A stretch of 51,246 bases of DNA from Streptomyces sp. H27-C3 (lineage in GTDB: Bacteria > Actinomycetota > Actinomycetes > Streptomycetales > Streptomycetaceae): positions 265,079 through 316,324 of the forward strand of contig NZ_JASITA010000002.1 in assembly GCF_030063415.1 (NCBI RefSeq). Reading direction: 5' to 3'. The number at the start of each line of letters is the position of its first letter. Within the stretch, counting starts at the first letter, position 1. Below are positions 1 to 8,508 of the stretch, one piece after another. The notes under the pieces were generated by a model. The model made no database searches and was not told where the DNA came from. It saw only the letters and a program-made list of their open reading frames with translations. Made by a program: the position numbers and the translations under genes.

Positions 1-165
1 CACCCCCCCCCGCCCCCCGACCCCCCACGCCCGCAGGGCGTCCGGGATCCGGGGCTTGCCCCGGTTTCGGGAAGGGGCGGGCAGGGGAAGGCGCCGCAGG
101 CAACCCCCACCCCACCCCGCCCACGCACCGCACCGCACCCACCACCCGCACCGCAACCCCACCCC
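1..165. other. GC-rich intergenic sequence with small hairpin
   Basis: No gene is visible here. The stretch is C-rich low-complexity DNA. It contains a perfect 6-bp hairpin at 49-64 (CCGGGG, loop cttg, CCCCGG) that could end the minus-strand dioxygenase transcript. The sequence around it resembles GC-rich elements often found between Streptomyces genes; that is recollection, not a search result. Confidence 0.4.
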
Positions 166-936
166 TCACCCCACCTGCACCGACCGCTTCGACAGGCCCA
201 TCCAGAAGCCGTCGATCACCTCGCGTTGCGTTCCCAGCTCCCCCTCCCCCGCACCCAGCGTCACGAACAGCGGCGCGAAGTGCTCCGTGCGTGGGTGGGC
301 GAGGCGGCCGGACGGGGCCTTGTGCTCGAAGTCGAGGAGCGCGTCCACGTCCGCCGCCGCCAGCGCCTCCCGCCCCCATGCGTCGAACTCCGCCGACCAG
401 CCGGGCACCCCGGGACCCGTGTGCCGCAGCGCCGCCAGGTTGTGGGTGAAGAAGCCGCTGCCGACGATCAGCACACCCTCGTCCCGGAGCGGCGCGAGCT
501 TGCGCCCGATGTCCATCAGCTTCCGCGGGTCCAGCGTGGGCATGGAGATCTGGAGGACGGGGATGTCGGCCGCCGGGAACATCTCCACCAGCGGTACGTA
601 CGCCCCGTGGTCGAGCCCCCGGTCCGCGATGTCCTGCACCGGCGTCCCCGCGCCGCGCAGCAGCTTGCGCACGGACTCGGCGAGCTGCGGGGCGCCGGGG
701 GCGGCGTACCCCGTCCGGTAGTAGTGCTCGGGGAAGCCCCAGAAGTCGTACACCAGCGGCACCGCCTCGGTCGCGCCGAGCGCGAGCGGGGCCTCCTCCC
801 AGTGGGCGGAGACCATCAGGATCGCCCGGGGCCTCGGCAGCGTGGCGGACCAGGCGGCCAGCTCCGCCGGCCAGACCGGGTCGTCGGCCAGCGGCGGGGC
901 TCCGTGGCTCAGATAGAGGGTGGGCATGCGCTCCAC
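166..936 (-). CDS. Class III extradiol ring-cleavage dioxygenase (DODA-type)
   Basis: Predicted 256-residue cytosolic non-haem metal dioxygenase of the LigB/4,5-DOPA-dioxygenase superfamily, which opens catechol-type rings. Family signatures visible in order are LSHGAPP at the N-terminus, SAHWEE, DRGLDHGAYVPL and GSGFFTHNL, including the conserved metal-binding and catalytic histidines. The length fits single-domain DODA proteins. I chose the GTG at 936 because an AAAGGA Shine-Dalgarno lies 7 bases upstream; the in-frame ATG at 927 is the alternative. It is divergent from a MarR regulator 103 bases away, with palindromes between, so MarR control is likely. The substrate cannot be told from sequence. 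Confidence 0.9.
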   Translation of the reverse strand: MERMPTLYLSHGAPPLADDPVWPAELAAWSATLPRPRAILMVSAHWEEAPLALGATEAVPLVYDFWGFPEHYYRTGYAAPGAPQLAESVRKLLRGAGTPVQDIADRGLDHGAYVPLVEMFPAADIPVLQISMPTLDPRKLMDIGRKLAPLRDEGVLIVGSGFFTHNLAALRHTGPGVPGWSAEFDAWGREALAAADVDALLDFEHKAPSGRLAHPRTEHFAPLFVTLGAGEGELGTQREVIDGFWMGLSKRSVQVG

Positions 937-964
937 GGCCTCATCCTTTCCTAGGCACTTATGT

Positions 965-1025
965 ACTTTAAAGTTCAAGCTCCAGTCGATGCCCAGCGTA
1001 ACCCCAGCTAGTTTAAGCTTCAAGG
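965..1025. promoter_or_regulatory. Divergent promoter with two MarR-type operator candidates
   Basis: The gap between the dioxygenase and marR-type gene holds a perfect 10-bp palindrome ACTTTAAAGT (965-974) followed by TTCAAG. A related second copy, AGTTTAAGCTTCAAGG, lies at 1010-1025. Both read TTGAA followed by a TTTAA/CTTAA core on the minus strand. The second copy abuts the Shine-Dalgarno of the regulator. The arrangement suggests autoregulation together with control of the dioxygenase. Confidence 0.5.
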
Positions 1026-1038
1026 AGAGGGTCATAGA

Positions 1039-1539
1039 GTGGCCCTCATGACGACGGCACCCCGCTGGCTCAGCGAAGAGGAACAGCGCACATGGCGCGC
1101 GTACCGCCAGGCCACCACGCTCCTGGAGGACCATCTCGACCGCCGGTTGCAGCGCGACGCCGGGATGCCGCACGTCTACTACGGCCTGCTCGTCCAGCTC
1201 GGCGAGGCACCCGGACGGCAGCTGCGGATGACCGAGCTGGCCCGGATCGCGAAGATCACCCGGTCCCGGCTCTCGCACGCCGTCGCCCGACTGGAGCGCA
1301 ACGGCTGGGTGCGCCGCGAGGACTGCCCGTCCGACCGGCGCGGGCAGAACGCCGTACTCACCGACGAGGGTTACGCCGAGCTGGAGCGGACCGCGCCGAG
1401 CCACGTCCGTACCGTCCGCCAGGCGATGTTCGACCGGCTGACGCCCGAGCAGGTGGACCAGCTCGGCGAGATCATGCGCGTGGTCGCGGAGGGTCTGCAG
1501 CCCTCGGACGCGAGCGCGGACCTGCCCTGGCTCCGCTGA
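1039..1539 (+). CDS. MarR-family transcriptional regulator
   Basis: 166-residue winged-helix repressor-type protein. The central HTH (MTELARIAKITRSRLSHAVA, then LERNGWVRRE) is followed by the wing DCPSDRRGQNAVLTDEG, the classic MarR DNA-binding region with a conserved D-x-R. N- and C-terminal helices would form the dimer interface. The GTG at 1039 has AAGGAGAGG 8 bases upstream; an ATG three codons later is possible. It is divergent from the dioxygenase and probably represses it until a phenolic ligand binds; the ligand is inferred from the family only. Confidence 0.92.
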   Translation: MALMTTAPRWLSEEEQRTWRAYRQATTLLEDHLDRRLQRDAGMPHVYYGLLVQLGEAPGRQLRMTELARIAKITRSRLSHAVARLERNGWVRREDCPSDRRGQNAVLTDEGYAELERTAPSHVRTVRQAMFDRLTPEQVDQLGEIMRVVAEGLQPSDASADLPWLR

Positions 1540-1559
1540 AGAAGCGGAACCAGGGCAGG
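1521..1559 (+). terminator. Hairpin terminator overlapping the marR-type stop codon
   Basis: 17-base arms at 1521-1537 and 1543-1559 pair with one G-U and enclose the 5-base loop gaaga. The stop codon TGA sits at the loop border. It lies between the convergent MarR and MFS genes, so it may work in both directions, although there is no clear T-run. Confidence 0.6.
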
Positions 1560-1615
1560 CCCGGTGGGTCATACCTTCGGCGTCAGCGCGCGATACGCCG
1601 GTGCGCGATGTGGTG

Positions 1616-3148
1616 TCAGTGCGCGATGACGGGGATCTTCAGCTCGTCCTCGACACTCTCGCCGTCGCTCGAAGCGACCACGGTCGTGTTCGGACGGCCC
1701 GTGGTGATCAGCGTGAACGCGATCGCCGCGGCGACCACCAGGATGCCGACCGCCCACCAGATGGCGCTCGCGTAGCCGTGCACCATGGCCTGCGCCTGGA
1801 GCAGCTGCGCGTTGGTGGCGCCGGCCGCGTTGTCCACGAGGTACGCCGTGGTGGCGCTGGCTGCGATCGTGTTCAGCAGCGCCGTACCGATCGCGCCGCC
1901 CACCTGCTGCGAGGTGTTGACCATGGCCGAGGCCACGCCCGCGTCCCGCGGCTCAATGCCGTGCGTCGCCATGGACATGGCCGGCATGAACGCCGTACCC
2001 ATGCCGAGGCCGAGCAGCAGCTGACCCGGCAGGATCAGTCCGGCGTACGAGGAGCCGATCTCCAGCTGCGTCAGCAGCAGCATGCCGACCGCCGCGACCA
2101 GGAAGCCGGGACCCATCAGCCAGCGCGGTGCGACCCGAGTCATCAGCCGGGCGCCGATCTGGGTCGAGCCAGTGATCATGCCCGCCATCATCGGCAGGAA
2201 GGCGAAGCCGGTCTTGACCGGCGAGAAGCCCTTCACGATCTGGAGGTAGTACGTCAAGAAGAGGAACAGGCCGAACATCGAGATGATGGCGAGACCCAGC
2301 GAGAGGTACACCCCGCCACGGTTGCGCTCCAGCAGGACGCGCAGCGGCAGCAGCGGCGACTTGACCTTCGACTCGACGAACACGAACGAGGCCAGCAGCA
2401 CGGCGGAGGCCACGAAAAGGCCGATCGTCATGCCCGACGCCCAGCCGTCCGACTCGGCGCGCGTGAAGCCGTACACCAGCGAGACCAGACCCAGCGTGGA
2501 GAGCACCACACCCGGGATGTCGAGCGGCGAGCGGTTGCGGCCACCGGCCGGCTCACGGATCACGAAGTACGCGCCGATCGCGGCCACGACGGCGAAGGGG
2601 ATGTTGACGAAGAAGGTCCAGCGCCAGTTCAGGTACTCGGTGAGGAAGCCGCCCAGGATCAGGCCGACCGCGCCACCGCCACCGGCGATCGCACCGTAGA
2701 TGCCGAACGCCTTGGCGCGCTCACGCACGTCGGTGAACGTCACGGCGAGCAGCGACAGGGCGGCCGGCGCGAGTAGCGCGCCGAAGGCACCCTGCAGGGC
2801 GCGCGAGCCCAGCATCATGGCCTCGTTGACCGCGGCGCCACCGAGCGCGGAGGCCGCGGCGAAGCCGATGAGTCCGACGACAAAGGTGCGCTTGCGCCCC
2901 CACAGGTCGGCTATGCGGCCACCGAAGAGGAGCAGACCGCCGAAGGCCAGGGCGTAGGCGGTAATGACCCACTGCCGGTTGGCGTCCGAGATTCCCAGGT
3001 CCTGCTGGGCCGACGGCAGGGCGATGTTCACGATGGTCGCGTCGAGCACCACCATCAGCTGCGCGAGGGCGATGAAGACCAGGGCTTTCCAGCGCCGGGG
3101 ATCGGGCAACCGGGTGTCGACTGCTCTTGATTCGGACGTTTTTGGCAT
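1616..3148 (-). CDS. DHA2-family MFS multidrug exporter (14 TM)
   Basis: 510-residue integral membrane proton antiporter of the EmrB/QacA (DHA2) group. About 14 hydrophobic helices run from ALVFIALAQLMVVLDATIVN near the N-terminus to WWAVGILVVAAAIAFTLI near the end. The antiporter signature VVLDATIVNIALPSA and motif A (GGRIADLWGRKR) are clear. The ATG at 3148 has AGGTGG 8 bases upstream; the GTG four codons earlier lacks a good site. It lies 66 bases downstream of a TetR regulator on the same strand, which suggests a drug-responsive efflux operon. The substrate is unknown. Confidence 0.92.
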   Translation of the reverse strand: MPKTSESRAVDTRLPDPRRWKALVFIALAQLMVVLDATIVNIALPSAQQDLGISDANRQWVITAYALAFGGLLLFGGRIADLWGRKRTFVVGLIGFAAASALGGAAVNEAMMLGSRALQGAFGALLAPAALSLLAVTFTDVRERAKAFGIYGAIAGGGGAVGLILGGFLTEYLNWRWTFFVNIPFAVVAAIGAYFVIREPAGGRNRSPLDIPGVVLSTLGLVSLVYGFTRAESDGWASGMTIGLFVASAVLLASFVFVESKVKSPLLPLRVLLERNRGGVYLSLGLAIISMFGLFLFLTYYLQIVKGFSPVKTGFAFLPMMAGMITGSTQIGARLMTRVAPRWLMGPGFLVAAVGMLLLTQLEIGSSYAGLILPGQLLLGLGMGTAFMPAMSMATHGIEPRDAGVASAMVNTSQQVGGAIGTALLNTIAASATTAYLVDNAAGATNAQLLQAQAMVHGYASAIWWAVGILVVAAAIAFTLITTGRPNTTVVASSDGESVEDELKIPVIAH

Positions 3149-3214
3149 GGAGGTACCCACCTAAGGGTGCGAAGAGGCGAAAAAGGTACGTAACTTCAAG
3201 TGCAGGGGCGGGAG

Positions 3215-3862
3215 TTACGACTCCCGGCGCAGGTCCCCCAAGGTCGCGGGAGAGCCAGGGAGGACTGAGCGCGCCGGCGCCTCCAGGCCGTCCAGGAACA
3301 GTTGCAGATGCCGGTGCACGAACTGGTCGAAGTTCAGGCAACCGCTGCCCGGCAGCGGTCGGGTGAGCTGGGAGAGGGCGACCATCAGGTCACCGACGGC
3401 AACGTCGCCGCGCAGCCGCCCCGCCTCCCGCGCGCGCCCCATGAGGTTGTTCACGACCTCCTCAAGGCGCTCGCGCTGGGCGAGCAGGTCCGAATGGTCC
3501 TTGTCGAAGCCGTCGCTGAGCATCGGGCAGAGCGCCCCGATCCGCTCGTCGGCCGCCGCGTGCACGAAGCGGCGCAGGGCGTCGAACGGGTCGGCCACCT
3601 CGGCGGCTGCCGTCAGCGCCTGGTCCACCGTGCGGGACATGACCGACAGGACGACCTGGTGGATCAGGTCCGTACGGTCCGGGAAGTGCCGGTAGAGCGT
3701 CGCGTTGCCGATGCCCGCGCGGCGGGCGATCTCGTCGAGCGGCACCTCGGGGCCGAACTCGACGAACATCTCGCGCGCCGCCGCGATGATCCGCTCCCGG
3801 TTGCGCAGCGCGTCGGCCCGCGGGCGCGGGACTCGTCGCCGCGCGGTCTCGGTGGTGGTCAC
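3215..3862 (-). CDS. TetR-family transcriptional regulator
   Basis: 215-residue repressor-type protein. The N-terminal TetR HTH is plain: RERIIAAAREMFVEFGPEVP, then LDEIARRAGIGNATLYRHF followed by PDRTDLI. The C-terminal ligand domain resembles the TetR type with a conserved GALCPMLSDGF stretch. A GGGAG site precedes tandem GTG codons at 3865 and 3862; the second has better spacing. The MFS exporter follows on the same strand, so the pair is probably a self-regulated efflux system. A strong palindrome lies 65 bases upstream (3927-3955). Confidence 0.92.
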   Translation of the reverse strand: MTTTETARRRVPRPRADALRNRERIIAAAREMFVEFGPEVPLDEIARRAGIGNATLYRHFPDRTDLIHQVVLSVMSRTVDQALTAAAEVADPFDALRRFVHAAADERIGALCPMLSDGFDKDHSDLLAQRERLEEVVNNLMGRAREAGRLRGDVAVGDLMVALSQLTRPLPGSGCLNFDQFVHRHLQLFLDGLEAPARSVLPGSPATLGDLRRES

Positions 3863-3926
3863 CACGGCACTCCCTCTCGTACGTAAGCCCTGCGCCGACA
3901 CTGCGTCGGCCCTGCACTTGCCCCTG

Positions 3927-3988
3927 CCTAAGCGGGGAGGACTTCCCCACTTAGGCGGACACAGATGCAAACGGGGAGAAGGTCCCCG
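3927..3988. promoter_or_regulatory. TetR operator candidates
   Basis: An inverted repeat with 12-base arms, CCTAAGCGGGGA (3927-3938) and TCCCCACTTAGG (3944-3955), matches at 11 of 12 positions around a 5-base spacer. A second shorter repeat, CGGGGA and TCCCCG (3972-3988), follows. A CCTAAG half-site also occurs just upstream of the MFS gene (near 3170). Position and symmetry fit autoregulation by the TetR protein, and possibly control of the divergent protease gene. Confidence 0.6.
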
Positions 3989-4139
3989 GTTATTTCCCCA
4001 ACTCGGTGTGACCTGGATCACTACCCCTTCCCACGATCGGCCCACCCAGCGAGCGCCCGCGCGAGCGCCGACACAGGGTGAGCGGACGAGAGCAGTCAGG
4101 CATCCCCGACTGCCGCGGACCGCGAATGCGAGGCGCTCT

Positions 4140-5447
4140 ATGCGGGAGACCCGCCCACGGATACGCACCTCCCGCCGCGTGGTCGGCGTCACCGCCTTCA
4201 CCTGCCTCTCCCTGGCGGGCGTCACCTCGGCGGGCTCTCCGCTCGCCGACCCGACCCGGGCCTCGGCGGGCCCGGTCGCCACCGCGCAGCGCACGGCGGC
4301 CCAGGCCAAGGCCGACGCGTCGGCGATCAGCCCGTGCCGGCTTGCGGGCGCGATGGGCGTGCAGATGTCCGAGGGCATGCCGACCCCGCCCGGCTACTCG
4401 CGCTCCACGGGTGACGTCCGCGCACTCACCCTCATGATCGACTTCCCGGACGCACCCGGGGAGGGCCGTGCGCTCGACCGGTTCGGCGAGTTCTTCCCGC
4501 TGACCTCGCAGTGGTTCAGCACAAGCTCCTACGGCCGACTGCGCTATCAGCCCGCGACACCCTTCACCGAGTGGCTGCGGATGCCGAAGCCGTTCGCCGC
4601 GTACGGGATCGACCGCGGCTCACCGTACGAACCGGGCTACCGGAGTCTCGTCGAGGACATCGCCACCGCCGCCGACTCCCGGGTGGACTTCACGGCGTAC
4701 GACCTGGTCAACATTCTCGTCACGCCCAACGCGGGTCCTTCGGCCCTGGACACCGTGCTGTCCGTGACCTTCTCAGGGAACGACGACGCCCCGCGCGCCG
4801 ACGGCGTACCGCTCTCCAACACGTCGTTCGTCTACAGCCGCCAGGACGACGGCTCGGGATCGTACGGCGATACCGGCTACCGGGTCCTGCCGCACGAGAA
4901 CGGCCATGTCTTCGGGCTGCCGGACCTCTACACCATGGACGGCGGCGGCTCGGTCGGGCACTGGGACATCATGTCCGAGGACTGGGGCGCCAACAACGAC
5001 CTGCTGGGCTGGCACAAGTGGAAGCTGGGCTGGCTGGACAACGCGCAGATCGGCTGCGCGGCCCAGCCCGGCATCAGTGAGCACGACCTGGCCCCGCTCG
5101 CGGCGCCCGGCAGCGGCATCAAGCTGGCGTTCGTGCCGCTCACGGAGAAGACCGGTTACGCCGTGGAGGTACGCACCCGGGCGGGCAACGACGAGGCCGT
5201 GTGCAAGCCGGGTGTGCTGATCTACCGGGTCGACGCGGACGTCGACACCGGCCATGGACCCGTGACAGTCGCCGACAGCGAGCGCGACAGCGGCGGCTGC
5301 ACGCGGCGGCCCAATGTGCACGCGGAGCTGTCGGACGCGCCATTCGGGGTCGGTGAGACGTTCAAGGACCGGCAGTACGGGCTGCGGATCTCGGTGACCG
5401 GCGAGGACGCGGGCGGCAACTACCGGGTCCGCGTCACCCGCCCCTGA
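4140..5447 (+). CDS. Secreted M6-like (immune inhibitor A-type) metalloprotease
   Basis: 435-residue exported zinc protease. The first 35 residues form a signal peptide: basic RRVVG, then the hydrophobic VTAFTCLSLAGVTSA. The zinc site reads HENGHVFGLPDLY near residue 252, the HExxH-type motif with Asn at the fourth position, followed by a downstream GHWDIMS turn typical of M6 enzymes. Six or more Cys residues may form disulfides outside the cell. The ATG at 4140 has GAGGCG upstream. Its stop is 3 bases from the stop of the convergent acyl-CoA synthetase. The HENGH variant of HEFGH is notable but keeps both His and the Glu. Confidence 0.85.
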   Translation: MRETRPRIRTSRRVVGVTAFTCLSLAGVTSAGSPLADPTRASAGPVATAQRTAAQAKADASAISPCRLAGAMGVQMSEGMPTPPGYSRSTGDVRALTLMIDFPDAPGEGRALDRFGEFFPLTSQWFSTSSYGRLRYQPATPFTEWLRMPKPFAAYGIDRGSPYEPGYRSLVEDIATAADSRVDFTAYDLVNILVTPNAGPSALDTVLSVTFSGNDDAPRADGVPLSNTSFVYSRQDDGSGSYGDTGYRVLPHENGHVFGLPDLYTMDGGGSVGHWDIMSEDWGANNDLLGWHKWKLGWLDNAQIGCAAQPGISEHDLAPLAAPGSGIKLAFVPLTEKTGYAVEVRTRAGNDEAVCKPGVLIYRVDADVDTGHGPVTVADSERDSGGCTRRPNVHAELSDAPFGVGETFKDRQYGLRISVTGEDAGGNYRVRVTRP

Positions 5448-5450
5448 ACA

Positions 5451-7157
5451 CTAGGGCGTGCCTCCGGCGACCTGCTCCCGCACGCTCCCGCGCAGCTCCC
5501 GCTTCAGGATCTTCCCGGTCGCGTTGCGGGGCAACGCCCCGTCCCGTACGAGGACATGGGCGGGCACCTTGAAGGAGGCGAGGCTCGCGCGGACGTGGGC
5601 GCGCAGCTCGTCGGGGCCGGCCTTGGCGCCGGGCCGCAGCTGGACCACGGCGGCGACCTCCTCGCCGAGAACCGGGTGCGGTACGCCGAGCACGGCCGCG
5701 TCCAGCACGTCGGGGTGGTCGTGCAGGACGGCCTCCACCTCGACGCAGTACACGTTCTCGCCGCCGCGGATGACCATGTCCTTGATGCGGTCGACGACGC
5801 TGACGTACCCGTCGTGGGCGGTCGCGAGGTCCCCGGTCCTGAACCAGCCGCCCTCCGTGAACGCCTCCGCGGTGGCCGCCGCGTCCTTCCAGTACCCGCG
5901 GACGAGCGACTGTCCGCGCAACCACAGCTCGCCGACCTCGCCCTCGTCGAGCCCCTCGCCGCCCGGTCCCACGATCCGTACCTCGGTGGCCGGGGTGGGC
6001 CGCCCGACACTGCCCGGGTGGGCACGGTAGGACGCCCCGAAGTTCGCCAGGACGCCGCCGCTGGTCTCGGTCAGCCCGTAGCCGTTGCGCGGCTCGATGC
6101 GCTCGCCGTGGTGCGCGGTCAGCCGCGCCACGAGGTCGGGCGGGGCGGCGGCGCCGCCGGTGTTGAGCATGCCGAGCGAGCCGAGCCCGTCCCCGGCGGC
6201 CACCGCGGCGTCCAGCAGCTGCAACGCGGTGGAGGGCACACCGGCGTAGTGCGTCACCCCGTGCTGCCGGATCAGCCCGAGCGCATTGTCCGCGTCCCAC
6301 TTGCGCATCAGCACGAGCGTGCCGCCGGCCGCCATCGCGGCATACACCCCGGTGAAGGCGGCGACATGGAAGAACGGGAACGTCATGAGCGACACGGGCG
6401 TGGGCCCCTGCCCGGGGATCTGTCCGCGCCCGAGCGCGGACAGCGAGGCGTGGTACAGCGGGTTCATGGCGGCGCCGGCCTGCGCGAGGTGGGTGGCGAC
6501 GGCACCCTTGGGCCTCCCGGTCGTCCCGGACGTATAGATGATGGTGGCGTCGTCCTCGGGCTGTACCTCGACGTCCGGCGGCGCGTCCCGGGGATCGGCC
6601 TCGGGCAGATCGGCGTACAGCTCGGTCCGCTCCCCCACGACCGGCTCGGTGGCGTCCTCATGGTGGAAGACGACGCACCGTGCCGAGGGATGGGCGCCCA
6701 TCCACCCCCGCACGCGCGCGAGGCGCTCCCCGTCGACGAGCAGCACGCCCGGCGCGCAATCGTCGAGGGCGTACGTGAACTCCGCCTCGGTCCACCACCC
6801 GTTCAGCGGCACGGCGACGAGCCCGGCCAGCTGGGCCGCCCAGAACGCGATCTGCCACTCGGGGTGATTGCGCATCGCGACCACGGCCCGGTCGCCGGGC
6901 TTCAGCCCGAACACGTCGACGAACCGCCGGGCGAGCGCGGAGGCGGCGGCGAAGAACTCCCCGTACGTATAGGTCCTGGCGTCCGCCACGAGAAACGCCC
7001 GGTCGCCGAAGGCCCAGGTCACCTCGACGAACTCGCGCAGCGTCCGTGGACCTCCCGCGTAGAGCGGGCTCCCGTCCTCCGCGTGTACGACGGCGAACGG
7101 CGCCCCGGGGGCGGTCAGCGCGGCTTCGGCGGCGCGCGACGGATCATTGTGCGGCAC
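5451..7157 (-). CDS. AMP-dependent acyl-CoA synthetase / ligase
   Basis: 568-residue ANL-superfamily adenylating enzyme that activates a carboxylic acid as acyl-AMP and transfers it to CoA. Motifs in order are IYTSGTTGRPKGA (P-loop), RNGYGLTETSG (A5), GWFRTGD, DRIKDMVIRGGENVYCVEVE (hinge) and the C-terminal catalytic Lys in NATGKILKREL. The GTG at 7157 gives a family-like N-terminus (PHNDPSRAAEAAL) and has GGAAGGG upstream. A palindrome (7173-7188) sits in its promoter region, typical of TetR-controlled fatty-acid genes. The substrate is probably a medium or long fatty acid or an aromatic acid; it is undetermined. Confidence 0.9.
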   Translation of the reverse strand: MPHNDPSRAAEAALTAPGAPFAVVHAEDGSPLYAGGPRTLREFVEVTWAFGDRAFLVADARTYTYGEFFAAASALARRFVDVFGLKPGDRAVVAMRNHPEWQIAFWAAQLAGLVAVPLNGWWTEAEFTYALDDCAPGVLLVDGERLARVRGWMGAHPSARCVVFHHEDATEPVVGERTELYADLPEADPRDAPPDVEVQPEDDATIIYTSGTTGRPKGAVATHLAQAGAAMNPLYHASLSALGRGQIPGQGPTPVSLMTFPFFHVAAFTGVYAAMAAGGTLVLMRKWDADNALGLIRQHGVTHYAGVPSTALQLLDAAVAAGDGLGSLGMLNTGGAAAPPDLVARLTAHHGERIEPRNGYGLTETSGGVLANFGASYRAHPGSVGRPTPATEVRIVGPGGEGLDEGEVGELWLRGQSLVRGYWKDAAATAEAFTEGGWFRTGDLATAHDGYVSVVDRIKDMVIRGGENVYCVEVEAVLHDHPDVLDAAVLGVPHPVLGEEVAAVVQLRPGAKAGPDELRAHVRASLASFKVPAHVLVRDGALPRNATGKILKRELRGSVREQVAGGTP

Positions 7158-7172
7158 GGAGGGCCAGCCCTT

Positions 7173-7188
7173 CCTAAGCGCTTGCTCA
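7173..7188. promoter_or_regulatory. TetR-type palindrome upstream of the acyl-CoA synthetase
   Basis: The self-complementary core AAGCGCTT (7176-7183) lies within CCTAAGCGCTTGCTCA, 16 bases upstream of the synthetase start. Similar AGCAAG..CTT palindromes are bound by TetR regulators of lipid catabolism in actinobacteria. The cognate regulator is not in the window. Confidence 0.4.
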
Positions 7189-7200
7189 GACCCTTGGACG

Positions 7201-7638
7201 CTATGCCCGCACCTGGACGCCGTCAAGATCGGCGGCGTGCTCATCGACCCCGAGCTGGGGCCCGGCGCGATGCGGACCCTCGTCGCCGACTTCTTCCGGC
7301 ACAACAGCGCCACGTACGAACTGCGCGCGCGGCTCCGCACGGACCTGGCCGCCATGCCCGTCGAGGACGCCTCGGTGCCCCGGCCCGAGGATCTCTCGCC
7401 GCACCAGCCGGTGGCCACGCTCACCTTCCCCGCACAGGAGATGCTCAGCGAGGCCCGCCGGATCTACGCCGATGACGTCCTGTCCTTCAACCCCTGGCAC
7501 GCGCTGGCCGCGCACCGCCCGCTGGGCTCGGCGAACCGCTCGCGGCGCAAGGCGTACGAGGCTTCGTCGGCGTACCGGCACACGAAGAACATCGCGCCCA
7601 AGGTCGAGCCGCGCACTCTTTCCGACTTGCCGGACTGA
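7201..7638 (+). pseudogene. C-terminal remnant of a catalase-like haem protein
   Basis: About 145 codons are open but have no sensible start. The frame runs from LCPHLDAVKIGGVLIDPELG through MRTLVADFFRHNSATYEL to FNPWHALAAHRPLGSANRSR. The last stretch is the C-terminal signature of catalase-related (SrpA-like) proteins, which are normally well over 300 residues. The N-terminal haem-binding half is missing and is replaced by the promoter region of the divergent acyl-CoA synthetase. I infer a 5'-truncated gene; expression from an internal GTG is possible but unlikely to give a functional enzyme. Confidence 0.55.
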
Positions 7639-7712
7639 TTTCCGGGCAACGTTCACGGCTCGCCCTTCGTCTTCAAGACCAAGATCAAGACGACCGGGGA
7701 GAGCGGCACGCG

Positions 7713-8294
7713 ATGGACGACGTATCCACGAACGACGCACCGGCGCAGGGTGTGCCGATGGATGACCCACATGCGGTGATCACGTGCGAGGACGAGGAGT
7801 TCGGTCCGGTGACGATCACCACGCCGGCGGCGGTCCCGGACGAGGCCCTGGTCGAGGGCCCCGGCCTGCCGCTCGCGGTCCTCACCCGCGCGGGTGAGGC
7901 GCGGGACCACCGACAGGCCCCCATCGGGACCCGGGACGCCGACCGGCTGACGCTGACGATCGGCGACGACCCGGCCACGCTCGCGCTGGGGGCGGGACGG
8001 CTGAAGCGGTCCTCGTTCCGGGCCGTCGTGGACCTCGCCGGCCTGGCCTACACCTTCGAGCCGACCGGCAGGCACCGCAGCGTGCTGCGGCGCGACGGCC
8101 GGCAGGTGGCCCTGTTCATCTGGACCGGCAACAGCGAGTCGGCCGCGATCTGGCGCCCGGCCGACGGCGTGAGCCCACGCCCCGAGGACGCGGCGGTCGG
8201 CTACCTCCTCGCCACGGCCTTCGGCACCGGCGCCGCGAGCACCCGCTCACTGCTGCTCGACGCGGTGATGGACGCGATCGACGCCATCCCCTGA
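7713..8294 (+). CDS. Hypothetical protein
   Basis: 193-residue soluble protein with no motif I can name. The N-terminal third is acidic (MDDVSTNDAPAQGVPMDDPH). The C-terminal part, LGAGRLKRSSFRAVVDLAG to RSVLRRDGRQVALFIW, looks like alternating beta strands. A GGGGAGAG site precedes the ATG at 7713; ATG at 7758 is an alternative. It is the last chromosomal protein gene before the tRNA and is alone on its strand. Confidence 0.7.
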   Translation: MDDVSTNDAPAQGVPMDDPHAVITCEDEEFGPVTITTPAAVPDEALVEGPGLPLAVLTRAGEARDHRQAPIGTRDADRLTLTIGDDPATLALGAGRLKRSSFRAVVDLAGLAYTFEPTGRHRSVLRRDGRQVALFIWTGNSESAAIWRPADGVSPRPEDAAVGYLLATAFGTGAASTRSLLLDAVMDAIDAIP

Positions 8295-8299
8295 CCCCA

Positions 8300-8425
8300 C
8301 GACCACCACGACCACGACGGCCACGACGGGCCGGTCGACAGTGGCCGGTCGACAGCGGTGGGACGACAAGCGGTCGGACGACAAGCGTCGGACGGCAGCG
8401 GCAGGTCGACAGCGGCAACCGAGGC
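8300..8425. repeat. Short imperfect tandem repeats upstream of the tRNA
   Basis: The stretch is made of short related units: CCACGACCACCACGACCACG, several copies of GGTCGACAG(C/T)GG, and two copies of GGACGACAAGCG. No gene or hairpin with a clear role is visible. It probably expanded by slippage. Confidence 0.5.
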
Positions 8426-8508
8426 ACCTCCGGAACCTGTTCCACAACCCGCCACCCAACCCGGTAGGCTTACCCCCGGCCGTGACACCAGCGGTCGATC
8501 ACTTCCCC

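Noticed and set aside
937..1572. N-terminal extension of the dioxygenase to 468 residues
   Set aside because: It would overlap the whole marR-type gene antisense. The ribosome site and family N-terminus place the start at 936.
3863..4378. N-terminal extension of the TetR protein to 387 residues
   Set aside because: It would run through the palindromes and into the divergent protease; the extra sequence is unlike any TetR protein.
5556..7475. Long plus-strand open frame of about 640 codons opposite the acyl-CoA synthetase
   Set aside because: It is the antisense of a well-supported enzyme gene, is rich in Arg/Gly/Pro and shows no family motif. GC-rich codon bias opens the opposite frame.
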